This document shows positions 38,723-48,392 of a stretch of 64,000 nucleotides of DNA, piece by piece; the stretch's first letter is position 1, and each line of letters starts with the position of its first letter. Both the position numbers and the translations under genes were made by a program. The stretch is from Ruminococcus sp. (GTDB lineage: Bacteria > Bacillota > Clostridia > Oscillospirales > Ruminococcaceae): NCBI GenBank assembly GCA_017534835.1, contig JAFXVT010000039.1, positions 1-64,000 on the forward strand, given 5' to 3'. A model generated the notes under the pieces. That model saw only the letters and a list, made by a program, of their open reading frames with translations, made no database searches and was not told the DNA's origin.

Positions 38723-38758
38723 TTCGCGTCTCAGTTTTTCTGGGACGCGAATTATTTT
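38723..38758 (+). terminator. Second, related terminator-like hairpin
   Basis: TTCGCGTCTCAG and CTGGGACGCGAA arms around a TTTTT loop, followed by TTATTTT. It is a diverged copy of the hairpin about 97 bases upstream, with a compensating change in the stem. The stretch from here to 39240 has no convincing gene. A 96-codon minus-strand frame (38938-39228) lacks recognisable motifs. Confidence 0.65.
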
Positions 38759-39242
38759 CCGCGCATGAAAGTTGTTTGTTATGTACAGCTAATACATCTT
38801 ACCATGACTAAATAGATGAAATGGTCAAAAAAGCCCGAAATATCGGGGCTGTTTTACATATGTATAAGGATTTGGACTCTCAGAAGAGTGAGTTCAGTCC
38901 CCTCCACTGGTAGAAATACAGGCAAATCCCGATTTTGTCAGCAAAAAATAGTATACAAAGTTTCAGACTCGGTTTTAGTGATTTTAACGAAATGTGAAAA
39001 CACTGGGATCGAGTCCCTTTTTGTTTCCCAAAAAGCAAAAGTGATAGAAAGCCTATCAGCGATTTGTGAGCCGTTTCTGACGGCATCGATGGCAGGTCGG
39101 GAAACTGCACCACCGAGAGCAGCTAAAGCCGCTGTGAACGATTTTTGAGCCTCTTGTGGCAGATACATAGAAAGCAGATCACGCCTGCTGTCTATGGAAT
39201 AATTATGTACATAAATGAAATGGCACAATATAACGAAATGTC

Positions 39243-39271
39243 TTGCAAAACGAAATAAACTGTGCTATAAT
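39243..39271 (+). promoter_or_regulatory. Promoter of the accessory operon
   Basis: TTGCAA, 17-base spacer, TATAAT. It is followed two bases later by the palindrome at 39274-39289. Confidence 0.8.
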
Positions 39272-39273
39272 AT

Positions 39274-39289
39274 GTTAGTAGACTCTAAC
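39274..39289. promoter_or_regulatory. GTTAG-N6-CTAAC palindrome (putative operator)
   Basis: GTTAG-TAGACT-CTAAC, overlapping the expected transcription start of the accessory operon. The same arrangement recurs ahead of eno (46083-46098) and feoA (48336-48351). Confidence 0.6.
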
Positions 39290-39338
39290 CACATATACTT
39301 TTGATTCGTTGGACCTCAAAGCACCAGAAATAAGCTGA

Positions 39339-39500
39339 GACCGCTCAGAAAGCAATGGATCAGATCGACAGATACCCGAAGATCCTGTCGGTGCTCTGCC
39401 CATACTGCTCATTGCAAGGAAACTGAACATCAAAGTCGGCGGAGCAATGGGTATAGGCTTCACATTTTATGGGATCGTATTTATCGTTGCAGGAATTTAA
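39339..39500 (+). pseudogene. Remnant of a membrane-protein gene
   Basis: An open frame without a start codon, whose last 35 codons (39396-39500) encode a typical membrane-protein end: LPILLIARKLNIKVGG then GFTFYGIVFIVAGI. The 5' part is missing, so this is the tail of a gene lost by deletion. The stop overlaps the region of the next ribosome site. The original family is not recognised. Confidence 0.5.
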
Positions 39501-39514
39501 TGAAAGGAGTAATT

Positions 39515-40153
39515 ATGAAAAAGATTCGTTCATTATCAAAGGCTAAAATTGATGAAATATCCGCACTTATCGGTGCTTCCTTCTGGGACTGGCCATATGA
39601 GGAGGGAGAAGGCGGTCTGAAGCCATTCTTCCCGTCAAAGGAGGCAATGACTGAATATATGAAGTCCTTCGTTATCGCAGGCATCGAAAGCGGAACTTTT
39701 TACAGTACCGACAACGGTGAAGGCTACATACTCATAACTGACACCAACGGAAATCACCCGGGTTTTCGCAGCATAGTCCGCATGGCTAAGCGAATGAAGG
39801 ACGCTCTGGGCGGCTGGGGAAAGCTGTTTTCATTTCTGAAACAGGCTAACAGCGGAAGCACAGGAAAGCCCCTTGAGATACAGATGAAGAAGCAGAAAAA
39901 GCCCTATGTGAAGGTGGAAATGCTCATCGTCACCGAGAAATATCAGGGGCAGGGATATATGAGAAAGCTTATGGAATTTGCCTACAGAATGGCAGACAAA
40001 AACGGCTGTCCCTGTATTCTGGACACCGACGCAAAGGGCAAGTGTGACCGCTATGTTCATCTTGGAATGAAGCTGGTACAGACCCGTGAAGCGGCAGGCT
40101 GCAAGATATATGACCTGATGTACAGCAGGGACAATCAGAGGTCTCATGTATGA
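39515..40153 (+). CDS. GNAT family N-acetyltransferase
   Basis: A 212-residue acetyltransferase. The acetyl-CoA site motif V/T-EKYQGQGYMRKLMEFAYRMA (Q-x-x-G-x-G/Y) lies at ~145-165, and the following strand CILDTDAKGKCDRYVHLGMKLV is typical of GNAT motif B. ATG 39515 has AAAGGAG seven bases upstream. It is the first gene of the accessory operon. The acceptor is unknown. Confidence 0.85.
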   Translation: MKKIRSLSKAKIDEISALIGASFWDWPYEEGEGGLKPFFPSKEAMTEYMKSFVIAGIESGTFYSTDNGEGYILITDTNGNHPGFRSIVRMAKRMKDALGGWGKLFSFLKQANSGSTGKPLEIQMKKQKKPYVKVEMLIVTEKYQGQGYMRKLMEFAYRMADKNGCPCILDTDAKGKCDRYVHLGMKLVQTREAAGCKIYDLMYSRDNQRSHV

Positions 40154-40584
40154 ATTGGTCAAGAACGATACTGGACGGAATCGTCATGTGCGTTATTTTC
40201 AACGCAGTTGTGGGAATGTTTTTCTTCGTGTTCCCCCAGGCATACAGCAGAATGTTTCCGAAAGGTATCAAAGAGGCGGCAGCGCCTTTTGTCAGGAAAA
40301 AAGATGTCACGCTCCTGCGTTTTATCCTGATAGCAGTCTATCTGCTGATGTTCCTTTATATGGCGGTCAGCGCACATATGGCAGGTGTCAGCGGTTTCAA
40401 GGCTATGTTCTGGACAGGCTACACCGAGATGATGTTCGTTAACGCAGGAGACTTCTTCCTCCTCGATGTGCTTGCACGAATATACGTCAAAGACAAGGGA
40501 CTCATCAAAGGCGCTGAAAACCACCCTGACTGGGAGTGGAAAGGCTGGTGGAAGCTGGCTGTTCCCGAACACAGTCTTGCGTGA
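40150..40584 (+). CDS. Four-helix membrane protein of unknown function
   Basis: A 144-residue protein with about four membrane helices (~8-30, ~55-75, ~80-105 and a short one near 100-112) and a Trp-rich C-terminus (DWEWKGWWKL). It overlaps the GNAT stop by four bases, so expression is coupled. No enzyme motif is visible. Confidence 0.7.
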   Translation: MNWSRTILDGIVMCVIFNAVVGMFFFVFPQAYSRMFPKGIKEAAAPFVRKKDVTLLRFILIAVYLLMFLYMAVSAHMAGVSGFKAMFWTGYTEMMFVNAGDFFLLDVLARIYVKDKGLIKGAENHPDWEWKGWWKLAVPEHSLA

Positions 40585-40681
40585 CCTGTACTGGTGTGTC
40601 CGCTGACTGGACTTAGCGTTGCAGGCATCGGAGCGCTATTGGGATGAAGATGTTATATCAAAAGTACGAAGAAGGTGAATT

Positions 40682-41296
40682 ATGCTGAAAATATGCTTGC
40701 TTACCGCATTTATCGGACATCTGCTGTGCTGGTACTGCGACTGCCTCATCACATACACACCCGACGGCAGATTCTCTGCAAAAATGCTGGAGAACAACAC
40801 TCAACTATCGGAACTTATGAAAAGAATGCCGCTGAAACGTCCGATGCTATCCATAGTGCTTGGTATATTTGCGCTTATTATGTCATTTTGCGGCTTTCTC
40901 TCGCTTTGTGAGTGGATGCGGCAGTTTTCGGGAGTTTATTCGGCATTGATGCTGGCAGGTGCAGTGGCATTCACTACCTGCGTTATACCTCATCATGTGA
41001 TATGCGGACTTGTGGAGTGGTTTTACATACGTTTCGGACGAACTGACGAAGCACGGAAAGCGGTGCTTGAATTCTTTCGCAAAACCTCTGCAACAATGGT
41101 GATATGCTATCTGGGACTTCTGCTGTTCTCGGTTTCGTTTTTCATCGCAGTAGTTACGGGAACAACTTCACTTCCGAGGTGGGCGTGTGTTTTCAACACA
41201 CTTCCGCTCTTTCTGGCATTGTCGCCGTTTAAGATCGCAGGAAGTGGAAATATAGCCAACGGGCTGATGTTTCTTGCGCTATTTTTCATAATATGA
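40682..41296 (+). CDS. Six-to-seven-helix membrane protein (DUF6796-like)
   Basis: A 204-residue polytopic protein with segments around 1-22, 55-78, 85-108, 145-168 and 175-204. His residues (VIPHHVICG) fall in a membrane segment, and the C-terminal motif is LPRWACVFNTLPLFLAL. It resembles DUF6796-type proteins from memory only. The next gene is a truncated paralogue of its N-terminal part. AAGGTG precedes ATG 40682. Function is unknown. Confidence 0.7.
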   Translation: MLKICLLTAFIGHLLCWYCDCLITYTPDGRFSAKMLENNTQLSELMKRMPLKRPMLSIVLGIFALIMSFCGFLSLCEWMRQFSGVYSALMLAGAVAFTTCVIPHHVICGLVEWFYIRFGRTDEARKAVLEFFRKTSATMVICYLGLLLFSVSFFIAVVTGTTSLPRWACVFNTLPLFLALSPFKIAGSGNIANGLMFLALFFII

Positions 41297-41307
41297 AAGG
41301 AGTAAAT

Positions 41308-41505
41308 ATGTATCTGGTTTTCTCGATTTCAGGACTTATCGGAGGTCTGCTCTGCTGTGTTGGAGATGTTCTCTTTGACCTCAAAGGCAAGGGCAACGAA
41401 AAGCTGGGAACGTCAAAGAATATCGACAGCAATTGGGTGAAAATGGCTGACTGGAGATTCGGACTTTCAATGTTCGGACTGATAGGGATACTCAACCTTA
41501 TATGA
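41308..41505 (+). pseudogene. Truncated paralogue of the upstream membrane protein
   Basis: A 65-residue product with a normal start (AAAGGAG, ATG 41308) and a conserved N-terminus: IGGLLCCVGDVLFDLKGKGN aligns with IGHLLCWYCDCLITYTPDGR of the previous gene. It then stops after WRFGLSMFG-LIGILNLI, missing the remaining membrane helices. This looks like an internal deletion that fused an early fragment to a new end. It could still make a small membrane peptide. Confidence 0.6.
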
Positions 41506-41523
41506 CGAAAGGAGCAGATAATA

Positions 41524-42513
41524 ATGAGATTTGATAAACGGGATAAAGTTGTGAAAGCACCTGACGGCCTTGCAAGTCCGCTGTACAGGCTGACGAAAAA
41601 GGTCGTAAAGGCGATGAAAATGAAGGAAAGCCTTGTTGGAACAAAGGAAGAAGTCCTTGCAAAGGCGGCGAAAATGAATGCGAAAAACAGACATTTCTCC
41701 TTGCCGACCGACAACAAGGCGCACTACACCGATCACATGATACAGGGACAGTATCACTGCCTTGAGATCAACATTGAAAAGAAAAGGCAGAGGAATGCTG
41801 TGCTGTTCGTATTCGGCGGAGGAATGATACTGGGCTCTGACAGCGGAGATGTGGGACTTTCGCGAAAAATAGGCAGAATAACGGACTCCGATGTGTGGTT
41901 CCCGTACTATCCCATGTGCCACGAACATGATATGATGGAAAATGTAGAAATGGTATTTGAATGCTATGAGAAGATGCTCAGATACTACGAGCCTGAAAAT
42001 ATCGTATTTCTGGGATTTTCTTCCGGCACGGCGCTTCTTCTCGACGTTATCACATACAAAAACGAGCTGAATGACGGCGGAGATAGCTTCCCGATGCCCG
42101 GACTGCTGATACCGATCTCCCCGGGAAGCGTCCCTGTCACAGATGACGAGAAAGCTGCAATTGCCAGACTTGACAAAAGAGACATAATGATACCTGCGGA
42201 GTATATGTATACTACCCGTGAGATCATGTGTCACGGCAGAAAAGTTCCCGAAAAATACCTTGCAACCGCTCATGGTGATTTCAGAAACGCTCCCATGACA
42301 CACTTCTATTACGGAACAGCGGAGACTCTGTACGCCTTTGCTCCGAGCTATGCGGAGAGCTATCGGAAAGCAGGTGCAAAGTGTATTTTCCATGTGGGTA
42401 AGGGAATGCACCACTGCTATGCTCTGCAATATTTTATTCCCGGCTGTAAACCGGCATTTAATGAAGTGATGCAGTTGATCAGGAATTATTTCAGAAAAGA
42501 GGCAAATATATGA
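41524..42513 (+). CDS. Alpha/beta-hydrolase esterase
   Basis: A 329-residue hydrolase of the HSL/esterase-lipase type. An FGGGMILGSDSGD block replaces the usual HGGG oxyanion motif, the nucleophile elbow is GFSSGTA (~Ser168), and the C-terminal His is in GKGMHHCYALQYF. No signal peptide, so intracellular. It is translated with the flanking operon genes (AAAGGAG, ATG 41524). The substrate is unknown; small acyl esters are likely for the family. Confidence 0.8.
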   Translation: MRFDKRDKVVKAPDGLASPLYRLTKKVVKAMKMKESLVGTKEEVLAKAAKMNAKNRHFSLPTDNKAHYTDHMIQGQYHCLEINIEKKRQRNAVLFVFGGGMILGSDSGDVGLSRKIGRITDSDVWFPYYPMCHEHDMMENVEMVFECYEKMLRYYEPENIVFLGFSSGTALLLDVITYKNELNDGGDSFPMPGLLIPISPGSVPVTDDEKAAIARLDKRDIMIPAEYMYTTREIMCHGRKVPEKYLATAHGDFRNAPMTHFYYGTAETLYAFAPSYAESYRKAGAKCIFHVGKGMHHCYALQYFIPGCKPAFNEVMQLIRNYFRKEANI

Positions 42514-42662
42514 GTTTTACAGACAATTTCTGGAATCCTAAAGGACTTCTCGGACGTATGATGCTTACAACAACAGATAAAGAGCATTTGCAAATGGCAC
42601 AATCGGCGCCGGAGCAGATAAAGATACCTGATATGGATACAAAAGGTAGTCAACGGAAATGA
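42510..42662 (+). pseudogene. 5' fragment of a SAM methyltransferase gene
   Basis: A 50-residue frame starting in the esterase stop (ATGA). SFTDNFWNPKGLLGRMML matches the N-terminal signature of class I SAM methyltransferases, but the sequence loses similarity after ~20 residues and ends before any SAM-binding motif. It is a truncated gene or a residual short peptide. Confidence 0.55.
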
Positions 42663-42916
42663 AGAAATGTGTTATGAATCAGACAACGGTGAAAACAGAC
42701 GGTATGATGTGCGGTATGTGAGAAGCACATATCAATGATGCGATACGTTCAAAGATCAAGGTAAAGAAAGTGAACTCTTCACACAAATACGGAGAAACTG
42801 TTATCATAAGCGAAAATGAGCTTACGAAGGAAATGGTTTTGGCTGCGCTTGAAGGATCAGGATATAACGTAATGAGCGTAACTTCTGAACCGTATGAGAA
42901 AAAGGGACTTTTCTGA
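42659..42916 (+). pseudogene. Heavy-metal-associated (HMA) domain protein with in-frame UGA
   Basis: An 85-codon frame from ATG 42659, overlapping the previous stop. It encodes an HMA copper-chaperone-like domain: TDGMMCGM, then UGA at 42719-42721, then EAHINDAIRSKIKVKKV, SSHKYGETVIIS and MVLAALEGSGYNVMSV. The UGA sits where the second Cys of the GMxCxxC metal motif belongs, and the rest of the frame is intact to the stop at 42914. The simplest reading is a TGC-to-TGA nonsense mutation. Selenocysteine or readthrough is possible but unsupported by a clear SECIS stem. Confidence 0.6.
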
Positions 42917-42938
42917 AAAAAGTAAAGGAGTGTTTTAA

Positions 42939-43724
42939 ATGAATGCGAATTATAAGAATTGGGTACCAAACGGAATGATAACGGCACTGAGTGCAGGGAC
43001 GGCGATCCTCGGCGCAGGAACAGCAGCACTGATGTGTGCAAAGATTACTCCGAACGTGAAAAAGGTGCTCGTCGGAACAGCAGGCACAGGCGCACTTGTC
43101 TGCGGTGCAATGACAGCGTGGAGCGTTTATGCTCACAGCAAATTCTCCTATGACGGCAAGCGTCAGCTTTCAAAGGAGATAGTTGAGGGTACTGCTGAAT
43201 ATGTCACGCTGCCCGAAGGCGGTATAGGACTGGATGTCGGCTGCGGAAGCGGTGCGCTTACCATTGCGTGTGCAAAGCGAAATCCGCAGGGCAGAATGGT
43301 CGGTATTGACCGCTGGGGTAAGGAATATGCGTCATTCAGTCAGCAGCTATGCGAAGACAATTCAGATGCTGAGGGAGTTAATAATACCGAGTTTCATCAG
43401 GGAGATGCCTGCAAGCTTGATTTCCCGGACGAATATTTCGATGCAGTTACAAGCAATTATGTATATCATAACATCACGGGAGTGAACAAGCAGGATCTTC
43501 TGCGTGAAACGCTGCGTGTGCTGAAAAAAGGCGGTACGTTCGCTATCCATGATATTATGTCAAAGGCGCGATACGGCGATATGCAGCAGTTTGTCAATGA
43601 GCTGTATAATGATGGGTATGAGGTTGTTGAGCTGATCGACACAACGAACGGAATGTTTATGACAAAAGTGGAAGCAAAGGTACTCGGACTCAGTGGTTCA
43701 TCACTGCTTGTGGGGAGAAAATGA
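42939..43724 (+). CDS. Membrane-anchored class I SAM methyltransferase
   Basis: A 261-residue protein with two hydrophobic segments near the N-terminus (~12-60) followed by a methyltransferase core. Motif I is GLDVGCGSGALTIA, the acidic residue follows in VGIDRWGKEY, then QGDACKLDFPDEYFDAVTSNYVYHN, and the late LRETLRVLKKGGTFAIHDI strand. AAAGGAG precedes ATG 42939. The acceptor is unknown. It overlaps the ZIP gene by four bases. Confidence 0.85.
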   Translation: MNANYKNWVPNGMITALSAGTAILGAGTAALMCAKITPNVKKVLVGTAGTGALVCGAMTAWSVYAHSKFSYDGKRQLSKEIVEGTAEYVTLPEGGIGLDVGCGSGALTIACAKRNPQGRMVGIDRWGKEYASFSQQLCEDNSDAEGVNNTEFHQGDACKLDFPDEYFDAVTSNYVYHNITGVNKQDLLRETLRVLKKGGTFAIHDIMSKARYGDMQQFVNELYNDGYEVVELIDTTNGMFMTKVEAKVLGLSGSSLLVGRK

Positions 43725-44503
43725 AAACAGAAATAATATCAGGACTTCTTATCCCCTTTCTTGGCACATCACTTGGCGCAGCCTGCGTGTTTTTTATGAA
43801 GCACGACCTGAGCAAAGCTGTCCAGCGGGCATTGACCGGATTTGCCGCAGGTGTGATGACTGCCGCGTCGATATGGAGTCTTATCATACCTGCAATGGAA
43901 ATGTCAGAAGATAAAGGAAAACTTGCCTTTTTGCCTGCTGCCATCGGTTTCTGGTGCGGTATTCTATTTCTTCTGCTGCTTGATACTCTGATACCACATC
44001 TGCACATGAATGCGGAGAAAGCAGAGGGCGTACCGTCAAAATTTGCGAGAACAACAATGATGGTACTCGCGGTCACGCTGCATAATATCCCTGAAGGAAT
44101 GGCGGTGGGTATCGTGTATGCGGGCTTCCTGTCTGGTTCTGCCGAAATGTCGGCAGGCGGCGCGCTGGCGTTGGCTCTTGGCATTGCGATCCAGAATTTT
44201 CCCGAGGGCGCGATCATTTCTATGCCGCTTCATGCTGAGGGCAAAAGCAAGGGGAAAGCGTTTGCGGACGGCGTGCTTTCGGGCGCAGTCGAGCCGGTGG
44301 GTGCCGCACTTACGATACTTTTTGCAGGACTGTTTCTGCCTGTAATGCCGTATTTACTGAGCTTTGCCGCAGGCGCGATGATATATGTGGTCGTTGAGGA
44401 ACTGATACCCGAAATGTCTGAGGGCGAGCATTCAAACATTGGTGTTATAATGTTTTCAGTGGGATTTACGCTGATGATGATACTTGATGTTGCACTCTCA
44501 TAA
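43721..44503 (+). CDS. ZIP family metal transporter
   Basis: A 260-residue membrane protein with eight predicted helices. The two binuclear metal-site motifs are HNIPEG (~127) and QNFPEG (~161), with an EE pair in VVVEELIPEM and a His-rich loop IPHLHMN. These fit the ZupT/GufA group that imports zinc or iron. It is the last gene of the accessory operon, and the HMA remnant two genes upstream suggests a metal theme. A terminator follows. Confidence 0.88.
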   Translation: MKTEIISGLLIPFLGTSLGAACVFFMKHDLSKAVQRALTGFAAGVMTAASIWSLIIPAMEMSEDKGKLAFLPAAIGFWCGILFLLLLDTLIPHLHMNAEKAEGVPSKFARTTMMVLAVTLHNIPEGMAVGIVYAGFLSGSAEMSAGGALALALGIAIQNFPEGAIISMPLHAEGKSKGKAFADGVLSGAVEPVGAALTILFAGLFLPVMPYLLSFAAGAMIYVVVEELIPEMSEGEHSNIGVIMFSVGFTLMMILDVALS

Positions 44504-44598
44504 AACGATAGTAATAAAATGCAATTCAAGGAGATTGATCACTAAGCTGAAAAATGGAAGTTCTCTGTCGCTGAGACTGTAGTCAAATACGGCACAAA

Positions 44599-44637
44599 AA
44601 GACCGCCTGTAAAACGAATTGCAGGCGGTCTTTTTTT
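44599..44637. terminator. Convergent terminator between the ZIP gene and eno
   Basis: GACCGCCTG and CAGGCGGTC arms with an A tract on one side and seven T residues on the other; works in both directions. Confidence 0.92.
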
Positions 44638-44659
44638 GAAAGGAGAGTTCTTATGAAAA

Positions 44660-46072
<1,413 letters not shown>

Positions 46073-46082
46073 GATTTATTCT

Positions 46083-46133
46083 GTTAGAAATAACTAACAT
46101 ATATATTATACCATTCGCAGCCGATCGTGTCAA
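46083..46133 (-). promoter_or_regulatory. eno promoter with GTTAG palindrome
   Basis: Minus-strand TTGACA (46128-46133), 17 bases, TATAAT (46105-46110), a perfect consensus promoter. GTTAG-TTATTT-CTAAC (46083-46098) lies just downstream, across the expected start site. Confidence 0.8.
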
Positions 46134-46259
46134 TCAGATCACGTAAGTTTGTATAATCTAACAAAATTGCTTTCGTCATCAGTTGTAATAGTGTAAATTT
46201 GACGAACAAAAAGTTTAATAGTTGATACTCAGGGGGGATTTCTCAAGTATTTTATAATT

Positions 46260-48101
46260 TTATATAAAAATGCTTGCAATATGATAAACGATAAATGAGA
46301 GTATCAGTGCATTGCAGATATAGAAGAGCGCGACCTTGACTGTCCATTTCAGCGAGTGCGATTCCTTATAGGTAGTGGAAAGAGCCATGATACAGGGAAT
46401 ATTGAAGGTAGTTGCGAACATGAACGCAAGAGCTTCCGCAGGTGAAATGGCTGATGACATCGCAGTACCGAGCAGTGCTGTGTCTGTTGATGTAGTATTT
46501 GATAAGAAAGTTGCTTCTATAAGTGAATTGTCACCCATAAATACAGCATTCAGCGTACCGAGAACTGCTTCTTTGGCGAATGCTCCGCTGATGAATGCCA
46601 TGAAGGTCTGCCAGCCCATACCGAAGAATTTGGTCACAGGCTCGATAAATGTTCCGATACGGTACAGCAGGCTGTTATCAACATTGCCGTCCTTGCTGAA
46701 TGAAAGCACATAAAAGAGTATGGACACAAGAGTTACCGTTCTGAGGGCACGCTTGAAAATGTCCAATGCCTTGAAAAACGCTTCCTTGAAGATATGCTTC
46801 CAGTGTGCCTTGTGATATGGGGGGAGCTCCATAATCATACCGCTTCTTGTGTTTTTTGGTGCGAGCTTGCGGCTGAATACCTTTGATACTGCGATCATTG
46901 TAACGACTGCATAAACGAGTATACCAACACAAACGAGAAGCGTCTGCCACCACGTAAAGAACATACCCGATATAACGGGGATTATCGACCAGATAGAAGC
47001 GCATGGTATCGCCCATACGATCGACATAGCGAGCATTCTCTGTCCCCAGTTATCCATAACTCTTGTACCGCAGGCTCCGCCGATAGTACAGCCAAAGCCC
47101 ATAAGCATAGGGCAGATAGCCTTACCCTGCAAGCCGAGCTTTGAGAGCAGACCGTCAAACTGATACGCAGCACGGGCAAGGAAACCTGTTTCCTCAAGGA
47201 AACCGAATACTATATTAACGCCGAACACGAAGCTCGCCATAGAAATTGTGAAATAAAGCACATTGGGCAGCATCGTGCTGAATATGGAAACAAGCCACGG
47301 GTGAACGTTCCAGCCTGTCAGCAGCTTGTCAACAGGATCGTGCAGAACAGCAGGTATCATCTGCCCTATACCCATAAACGGCATCATTATGATCATTGCA
47401 ACAAGAAATGCCAGCAGTACAACACAGATACAGATGACTTTGCCAAGCACAGGTCTTGTCATAATACGGTCAAATCCCGACATTTTATAGACTTTCTGTT
47501 CCGACTTTGTAACGTCCGAAAGAATTTCGTCTACCCACTCGAATTTTATCCTGCTGTCTTCCTTGACATTTTTATGCTCCGCAGGTGAGGGAACTATAAG
47601 TTTATGAGGAGCCTTCAATTCGTCTGCTATCAGCTTTTTCAGCTTGTCATAGTCCTTTGAATCCGTGGCGTTGAAAGGGAGAACAGGTATGCCCAGCTTC
47701 TTGGCAAGTGCTTCTGCGTTGACCGCTTTGCCCATATCCTTTGCAACATCTATCATATTAAGCACAAGCACAGCAGGCTTGTCCAGCCTTGCAAATTCTG
47801 CAAGCATAAACATACTTCTTTCAAGCTGTGAGGCATCTACAAGGACAACTGTCAGGTCGCTTTGTTCCGACTTGATATAATCAGTTGTGATGATCTCCTC
47901 ATCGGAATTTCCCGATAATCCGTAGCTTCCGGGCAGGTCGGTGACAGTATATTTTGTGCCTTTGTATGTATAGCTGCCTTCATTTTTCTCGACTGTCTTT
48001 CCTGCCCAGTTGCCGACGTGCTGACGAGCACCAGTCAGGTTATTAAAAATCGTGGACTTGCCCGAATTCGGTTGTCCTAAAAGTGCGATACTGCCTGTCA
48101 T
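46260..48101 (-). CDS. feoB: Ferrous iron transporter FeoB
   Basis: A 613-residue iron(II) importer. The N-terminal G domain has G1 GQPNSGKST (8-16), G3 DLPGSYGL, G4 NMID and a helical GDI-like region (~170-210). A ~400-residue membrane part follows with two Gate repeats (GFLEETGFLARAAYQFDGLLSKLGL and a matching second half with GAFAKEAVLGTLNAVF). It is shorter than the ~770-residue E. coli form but usual for the clostridial type. It overlaps feoA by four bases, and AGGTGG precedes ATG 48101. No feoC is seen. Confidence 0.95.
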   Translation of the reverse strand: MTGSIALLGQPNSGKSTIFNNLTGARQHVGNWAGKTVEKNEGSYTYKGTKYTVTDLPGSYGLSGNSDEEIITTDYIKSEQSDLTVVLVDASQLERSMFMLAEFARLDKPAVLVLNMIDVAKDMGKAVNAEALAKKLGIPVLPFNATDSKDYDKLKKLIADELKAPHKLIVPSPAEHKNVKEDSRIKFEWVDEILSDVTKSEQKVYKMSGFDRIMTRPVLGKVICICVVLLAFLVAMIIMMPFMGIGQMIPAVLHDPVDKLLTGWNVHPWLVSIFSTMLPNVLYFTISMASFVFGVNIVFGFLEETGFLARAAYQFDGLLSKLGLQGKAICPMLMGFGCTIGGACGTRVMDNWGQRMLAMSIVWAIPCASIWSIIPVISGMFFTWWQTLLVCVGILVYAVVTMIAVSKVFSRKLAPKNTRSGMIMELPPYHKAHWKHIFKEAFFKALDIFKRALRTVTLVSILFYVLSFSKDGNVDNSLLYRIGTFIEPVTKFFGMGWQTFMAFISGAFAKEAVLGTLNAVFMGDNSLIEATFLSNTTSTDTALLGTAMSSAISPAEALAFMFATTFNIPCIMALSTTYKESHSLKWTVKVALFYICNALILSFIVYHIASIFI

Positions 48102-48322
48102 TTCTTTTCCACCTCTATCCTTTCCGCATCTGCTCTGTTGAGAGATATAAGCGTTTCTCTCAGATAGATCAGAACAGGCATTTTTTTATCGTTTCTTACA
48201 GTCTGAAACGACGTTCCCTCTGTGATGCCTATCGAGGTGATACGATTCATGAAATGATCGTCTCCGTGCACAGCAGATATCTTTCCCAGCATATCTGTTT
48301 TTGATTCAGTCAGCTTCATCAT
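48098..48322 (-). CDS. feoA: FeoA domain protein
   Basis: A 74-residue SH3-like protein (MNRITSIGITEGTSFQTV, VLIYLRETLISLNRADAERIEV) that partners FeoB in ferrous iron uptake. The start at 48322 has AAAAAGGAGAAG upstream. Its leader carries the GTTAG-N6-CTTAC palindrome. Confidence 0.93.
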   Translation of the reverse strand: MMKLTESKTDMLGKISAVHGDDHFMNRITSIGITEGTSFQTVRNDKKMPVLIYLRETLISLNRADAERIEVEKK

Positions 48323-48335
48323 ACTTCTCCTTTTT

Positions 48336-48351
48336 GTAAGCTAATACTAAC
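48336..48351 (-). promoter_or_regulatory. GTTAG-type palindrome in the feoAB leader
   Basis: Minus-strand GTTAG-TATTAG-CTTAC, one mismatch from the eno and accessory-operon sites, with the same ATATGTTAGT left flank. Weak -10 candidates (TATAAA, CAATAT) lie just upstream. Confidence 0.55.
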
Positions 48352-48362
48352 ATATATTGAAA

Positions 48363-48388
48363 TTTATATCGGCCCGAAAGCCGATGTA
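48363..48388 (-). terminator. Terminator-like hairpin between tetR and feoA
   Basis: ATCGGC-TTTCGG-GCCGAT stem followed by ATAAATTT on the minus strand; the T tract is poor, so some readthrough into feoAB is possible. Confidence 0.5.
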
Positions 48389-48392
48389 AATC

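Noticed and set aside
38860..39020. T-arm-like pieces (GAGTTCAGTCCCCTC and GGGATCGAGTCCC) after tRNA-Arg
   Set aside because: They suggest old tRNA 3' ends or attachment scars, but no cloverleaf forms and they do not match the tRNA-Arg end, so no att site is claimed.
41467..42429. 320-codon minus-strand frame
   Set aside because: Antisense of the esterase gene, whose GxSxG and His motifs and ribosome site are clear.
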